This document shows positions 28,786-32,371 of a DNA stretch of 32,371 bases, one piece after another. This DNA is from Flavobacteriaceae bacterium (GTDB taxonomy: Bacteria > Bacteroidota > Bacteroidia > Flavobacteriales > Flavobacteriaceae), in NCBI GenBank assembly GCA_029938265.1, contig JAOZVI010000015.1:1-32371 (forward strand). The letters are read 5' to 3'. Position 1 is the first letter of the stretch. Every line of letters starts with the position of its first letter. The notes below the pieces were generated by a model, which had not been told where the DNA came from, ran no database searches, and saw nothing but the letters and a program-made list of their open reading frames with translations. A program made the translations under genes and the position numbers.

Positions 28786-28790
28786 AATAA

Positions 28791-29219
28791 ATGCAAAAGT
28801 TATTCTCACTTTTAATATTCTTAATGGTTATTAATTTTACTTCTAATGCACAATCAATTACTGGAAAATGGTATAGTTTTGATCGTTTTAAAAATAGAGA
28901 AACAATTGTTAAAGTCTATAAAATAAAAGAAAGATTCTTTGCTAAAATTGATTCTATCCTACAGAAAGAGGATATTGGTAAAGTGTGTGAAAATTGCACA
29001 GGTAAAAATAAAAACAAGCTCATTAAAGGGATGATAGTTCTTGAAGATATTAAAAAAGATGGTAATGAATGGAATGGCGGTAAAATTCTTGATCCTGTCA
29101 ATGGAAGATACTATAAATGCTTTATCACATTAGAAGAAGATAATTTATTAAAAGTGAGAGGATATATTGGCTTTTCATTTTTTGGAAGAACTCAATATTT
29201 AGAAAGAGTAATTAATTAA
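28791..29219 (+). CDS. DUF2147 family secreted protein (copy 1)
   Basis: Signal peptide ...TSNAQ; SITGKWYSFD, CENCTGKNKNKLIKGMIVLEDIKKDGNEWNGGKILDPVNGRYYKC, VRGYIGFSFFGRTQY. Confidence 0.9.
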   Translation: MQKLFSLLIFLMVINFTSNAQSITGKWYSFDRFKNRETIVKVYKIKERFFAKIDSILQKEDIGKVCENCTGKNKNKLIKGMIVLEDIKKDGNEWNGGKILDPVNGRYYKCFITLEEDNLLKVRGYIGFSFFGRTQYLERVIN

Positions 29220-29259
29220 AAAAATACATTAAATAATTTAATACAAATCTAATCTAAAA

Positions 29260-29688
29260 ATGAAGAAACTTATTACACTCAGTATGCTCTTATTTATCGG
29301 AATAACAGCAAGTAATGCCCAATCAGTAACTGGTAAATGGTACAGCGTTGATTCTGATACAAACGAAAAAAAATCCATTATTGAAGTTTATAAACAAAAT
29401 AATAAAATTTATGCAAAGATTCTTGAATTGGTAAAAGAAGAAGATAAGGGAAATTTATGTGATAAATGCGAAGGTGAAAATTATAATAAACCAATTGAAG
29501 GTATGATAATTCTAAATGGTCTTAAAAAAGATGGTGATGAATGGAGTGGTGGAAAAATTTTAGATCCTGAAAACGGAAGTATTTATAAATGTTATATTGA
29601 ATTGATAGAGAAAAACAAATTAAAAATTAGAGGTTATATAGGATTTTCATTACTTGGACGTACCGAATATTGGTTTAGAGAAAAATAA
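29260..29688 (+). CDS. DUF2147 family secreted protein (copy 2)
   Basis: Signal peptide ...ASNAQ; SVTGKWYSVD, CDKCEGENYNKPIEGMIILNGLKKDGDEWSGGKILDPENGSIYKC, IRGYIGFSLLGRTEYW. Confidence 0.92.
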   Translation: MKKLITLSMLLFIGITASNAQSVTGKWYSVDSDTNEKKSIIEVYKQNNKIYAKILELVKEEDKGNLCDKCEGENYNKPIEGMIILNGLKKDGDEWSGGKILDPENGSIYKCYIELIEKNKLKIRGYIGFSLLGRTEYWFREK

Positions 29689-29707
29689 TCTTTTTTAAAA
29701 TCTCAAT

Positions 29708-29750
29708 AAAAAACAAGCCATTAATTGTAAACAATTGATGGCTTGTTTTT
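29708..29750. terminator. Strong (possibly bidirectional) rho-independent terminator
   Basis: AAAAACAAGCCATTAATTG-TAAA-CAATTGATGGCTTGTTTTT, ~19-bp stem with one G-U. Confidence 0.92.
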
Positions 29751-29848
29751 GTGTAACATAGTATCATTAAAAAACATTACTAAATATGATTCAAAAGCAG
29801 TCAATTTTGTAACTTTGTTTTATATATCTACAATTAAAATTTAAACAT

Positions 29849-31246
29849 ATGAAATTCAGAATAGAGCATGACACCATTGGTGAAGTAGAAGTTCCTTCCG
29901 ATAAATTTTGGGGAGCTCAAACCGAAAGATCAAGAAATAATTTTAAAATAGGACCATCAGCCTCAATGCCAAAAGAAATTATACAAGCTTTTGGTTACTT
30001 AAAAAAAGCAGCTGCTCATGCAAATGCTGAACTTAGTGTATTGGATAAAGGTAAAAGAGATCTTATTTCAGAAGTATGTGATGAAATTATTGAAGGGAAA
30101 CTAGACGACCAATTTCCATTGGTTATATGGCAAACAGGAAGTGGAACACAAAGTAACATGAATGCTAATGAAGTTATTGCCCATAGGGCCCACGTACTTG
30201 CCGGTAAAACAATTGGGGAAGGTGAGAAAACATTAACACCTAATGACGATGTCAATAAATCACAATCTTCTAATGATACTTTTCCCACAGGTATGCACAT
30301 TGCAGCTTATAAGATCTTAATCGAAAAAACCATTCCCGGTGTAACTCAATTGCGTAATACACTACACCAAAAATCTATTGATTTTAAAAATGTAGTCAAA
30401 ATTGGTCGTACACATTTAATGGATGCCACTCCCCTTACTTTAGGTCAGGAATTTAGTGGTTATGCATCACAATTAGATCACGGATTAAAAGCACTAAATA
30501 ACACTCTCGCCCATTTATCTGAATTAGCTTTAGGTGGTACTGCTGTTGGTACAGGATTAAATACACCAAAAGGATACGATGTATTGGTAGCCAAAAAAAT
30601 TGCTGAATTTACCGGCTTACCATTTAAAACTGCTGAAAATAAGTTTGAAGCATTAGCCGCTCATGATGCTATGGTAGAAAGTCATGGCGCATTAAAACAA
30701 TTAGCCGTTTCATTAAATAAAATTGCTAATGATATAAGATTTTTAGCTTCGGGTCCACGAAGTGGTATAGGCGAAATTACAATTCCAGCCAATGAACCTG
30801 GCTCTTCAATCATGCCCGGAAAAGTAAATCCAACACAATCAGAAGCTTTAACAATGGTTTGCGCTCAAGTTATGGGTAATGATGTTGCCTTATCTATTGG
30901 TGGTACTCAAGGCCATTATGAATTAAATGTTTTTAAACCTATGATGGCTTACAACTTTTTACAAAGTGCCGAATTATTAGGTGATGCTTGTGTTTCTTTT
31001 GATATTAATTGTGCAAGAGGAATCGAACCAAATCAAAATAGAATTGATGAACTTTTAGGTAATTCATTAATGCTGGTTACTGCACTTAACACAAAGATTG
31101 GTTATTATAAAGCTGCTGAAATTGCTAATACTGCACACAAAAATGGCACAACGCTAAAAGAAGAAGCTGTAAATTTAGGTTATGTTACACCAGAACAGTT
31201 TGACGAGTGGGTTAAACCTGAAGATATGGTTGGAAGTCTAAAATAA
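29849..31246 (+). CDS. fumC: Class II fumarate hydratase
   Basis: [66 protein letters not shown]. Confidence 0.97.
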   Translation: MKFRIEHDTIGEVEVPSDKFWGAQTERSRNNFKIGPSASMPKEIIQAFGYLKKAAAHANAELSVLDKGKRDLISEVCDEIIEGKLDDQFPLVIWQTGSGTQSNMNANEVIAHRAHVLAGKTIGEGEKTLTPNDDVNKSQSSNDTFPTGMHIAAYKILIEKTIPGVTQLRNTLHQKSIDFKNVVKIGRTHLMDATPLTLGQEFSGYASQLDHGLKALNNTLAHLSELALGGTAVGTGLNTPKGYDVLVAKKIAEFTGLPFKTAENKFEALAAHDAMVESHGALKQLAVSLNKIANDIRFLASGPRSGIGEITIPANEPGSSIMPGKVNPTQSEALTMVCAQVMGNDVALSIGGTQGHYELNVFKPMMAYNFLQSAELLGDACVSFDINCARGIEPNQNRIDELLGNSLMLVTALNTKIGYYKAAEIANTAHKNGTTLKEEAVNLGYVTPEQFDEWVKPEDMVGSLK

Positions 31247-31265
31247 AATGATTATATTGATGATC

Positions 31266-31310
31266 TAAGTATTAAGTATTGATAATTCTCATTTCAATAC
31301 TTAATGCTTA
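31266..31310. repeat. 16-bp inverted repeat (hairpin) downstream of fumC
   Basis: TAAGTATTAAGTATTG at 31266-31281 and CAATACTTAATGCTTA at 31295-31310, one G-U, 13-nt loop; weak T tract. Confidence 0.75.
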
Positions 31311-31323
31311 AATTTATTTATCT

Positions 31324-31878
31324 ATGTGCAATAATTTTAATAAAAAATTTATAGACGAAGCTGAAAAAGCTTTACACAATCAGGATTATGATTCGGTTAA
31401 AAATGAAGATCAGCATGACCAATTTATGCAAGAAGCTATAAAACTTGCTATTGATGGTGTTCATAATAATGAAGGGGGGCCCTTTGGTTGTATTATAGTT
31501 AAAGATGGAGAAATAATTGGAAAAGGAAATAATAAGGTAACTTCTACTAATGATCCAACTGCACATGCCGAAATTATTGCAATAAGAGATGCCTGTATAA
31601 ATTTAAATTCTTTTCAATTAAAAGGTTGCACAATCTATACCTCTTGTGAACCCTGCCCAATGTGCTTGGGAGCTATTTATTGGGCTCGACCAGATAAAGT
31701 TTACTTTGCAAGTAATAAAACAGATGCTGCAAATGTAGGTTTTGATGATGCTTTTATTTATAAGGAGATTGATTTAGATTACACTAAAAGAAGTATAGAA
31801 TTTGAACAAAAAAGTAGAAAAGAGGCTCTAAAAGCCTTTAAACTATGGGAAGAAAAAGAAGATAAAACTAAGTATTAA
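31324..31878 (+). CDS. Nucleoside/guanine deaminase (CDA fold, GuaD-like)
   Basis: GGPFGCIIVKDGEIIGKGNN, THAE-type DPTAHAEIIAI, TSCEPCPMCLGAIYWARPDKVYFA. Confidence 0.93.
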   Translation: MCNNFNKKFIDEAEKALHNQDYDSVKNEDQHDQFMQEAIKLAIDGVHNNEGGPFGCIIVKDGEIIGKGNNKVTSTNDPTAHAEIIAIRDACINLNSFQLKGCTIYTSCEPCPMCLGAIYWARPDKVYFASNKTDAANVGFDDAFIYKEIDLDYTKRSIEFEQKSRKEALKAFKLWEEKEDKTKY

Positions 31879-31895
31879 TTTTAAACTTTTAAACA

Positions 31896-32297
31896 ATGAA
31901 AAAAGTTGGTATATGGTTAGATCAAAAAGAAGCAAATATCATTACTATATCTGATGATAAACAAGAATTAAAAACAATTTATTCAGAAATTGAAACCCGA
32001 GAGAGATTTCCTGGGGAAGGGAAAAAATATGGTAGATTTGGAGATCAACATTTAAATGATGAAAAGAGTAAAAAACTTAGAATTGAAGACCAAACAAATC
32101 GTTATCTCAATGAGATATCTACTGTTTTAAGTAAGGCAGACGAAATTATGATCTTTGGTCCGGCTCAAACAAAAACCAAATTAGAAAAACTTATTCATAA
32201 CAAACCACGATTGGTTTCAAAATTGGACAAGGTCATCAATGCCGATCAAATGACTGAAAATCAGAAAATTGCGTATGTTAAAAAATATTTTAAATAA
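31896..32297 (+). CDS. Short protein resembling a bacterial eRF1 domain-3-like (BaeRF/VLRF1) module
   Basis: KVGIWLDQKEANIITI N-terminus and EIMIFGPAQTKTKLEKLI (FGPxxxKxxL) pattern; 133 aa. Confidence 0.6.
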   Translation: MKKVGIWLDQKEANIITISDDKQELKTIYSEIETRERFPGEGKKYGRFGDQHLNDEKSKKLRIEDQTNRYLNEISTVLSKADEIMIFGPAQTKTKLEKLIHNKPRLVSKLDKVINADQMTENQKIAYVKKYFK

Positions 32298-32308
32298 ATG
32301 GTATTAAA

Positions 32309-32371
32309 CCTCAGGGCAAGCCCTGAACTCAATTAAAGGAATCGACCCAAGTGTCTAGGTACCTGCCACGC
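32309..32371. repeat. Compositionally distinct palindromic tail, candidate repeat or insertion-element end
   Basis: Contains TCAGGGCAAGCCCTGA palindrome (32311-32326) and GC-rich GTCTAGGTACCTGCCACGC at the window end, contrasting with AT-rich flanks. Confidence 0.35.

Noticed and set aside
16-32297. tRNA, tmRNA or CRISPR array
   Set aside because: No cloverleaf-like segment with TTCGA-type arm, no regularly spaced repeats, and no ssrA recognised next to smpB; reading by eye cannot fully exclude them

Overview
AT-rich window typical of the Bacteroidota (Flavobacteriia-like) chromosome, mostly housekeeping genes. Order: partial DUF721/DciA-like and recF (minus strand); TPR protein, ribH, small membrane protein, mutL, two tandem rhomboid proteases, EEP-family protein; antibiotic-biosynthesis-monooxygenase-like protein (minus); mtaB, marC-like, alpha/beta hydrolase, rfbC, lytic transglycosylase; Ig-like lipoprotein and comF-like (minus); coiled-coil membrane protein, glyS, PhnA-like domain protein, smpB, UbiA-family prenyltransferase, Maf, transketolase C-terminal half, outer-membrane beta-barrel protein, collagen-motif lipoprotein, membrane-anchored AlbA_2/Schlafen-like protein, ppdK, DUF2520 protein, KdsC-like HAD phosphatase, YihY/BrkB protein, two tandem DUF2147 proteins, fumC, guanine-deaminase-like protein, and a short protein resembling an eRF1 domain-3/BaeRF module. 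No tRNA, rRNA, CRISPR array or complete mobile element was recognised. The observations most worth following are the membrane-anchored AlbA_2 protein next to a collagen-motif lipoprotein, a long near-perfect hairpin inside the 5' coding region of ribH, the standalone eRF1-like domain protein, a translationally coupled 26-aa ORF, an orphan coding-like fragment, two candidate leaderless promoters, an orphan transketolase half, and a compositionally distinct palindromic tail at the window end. I see no clear-cut new defence or mobile system. All family names come from reading the sequence by eye, without database searches.
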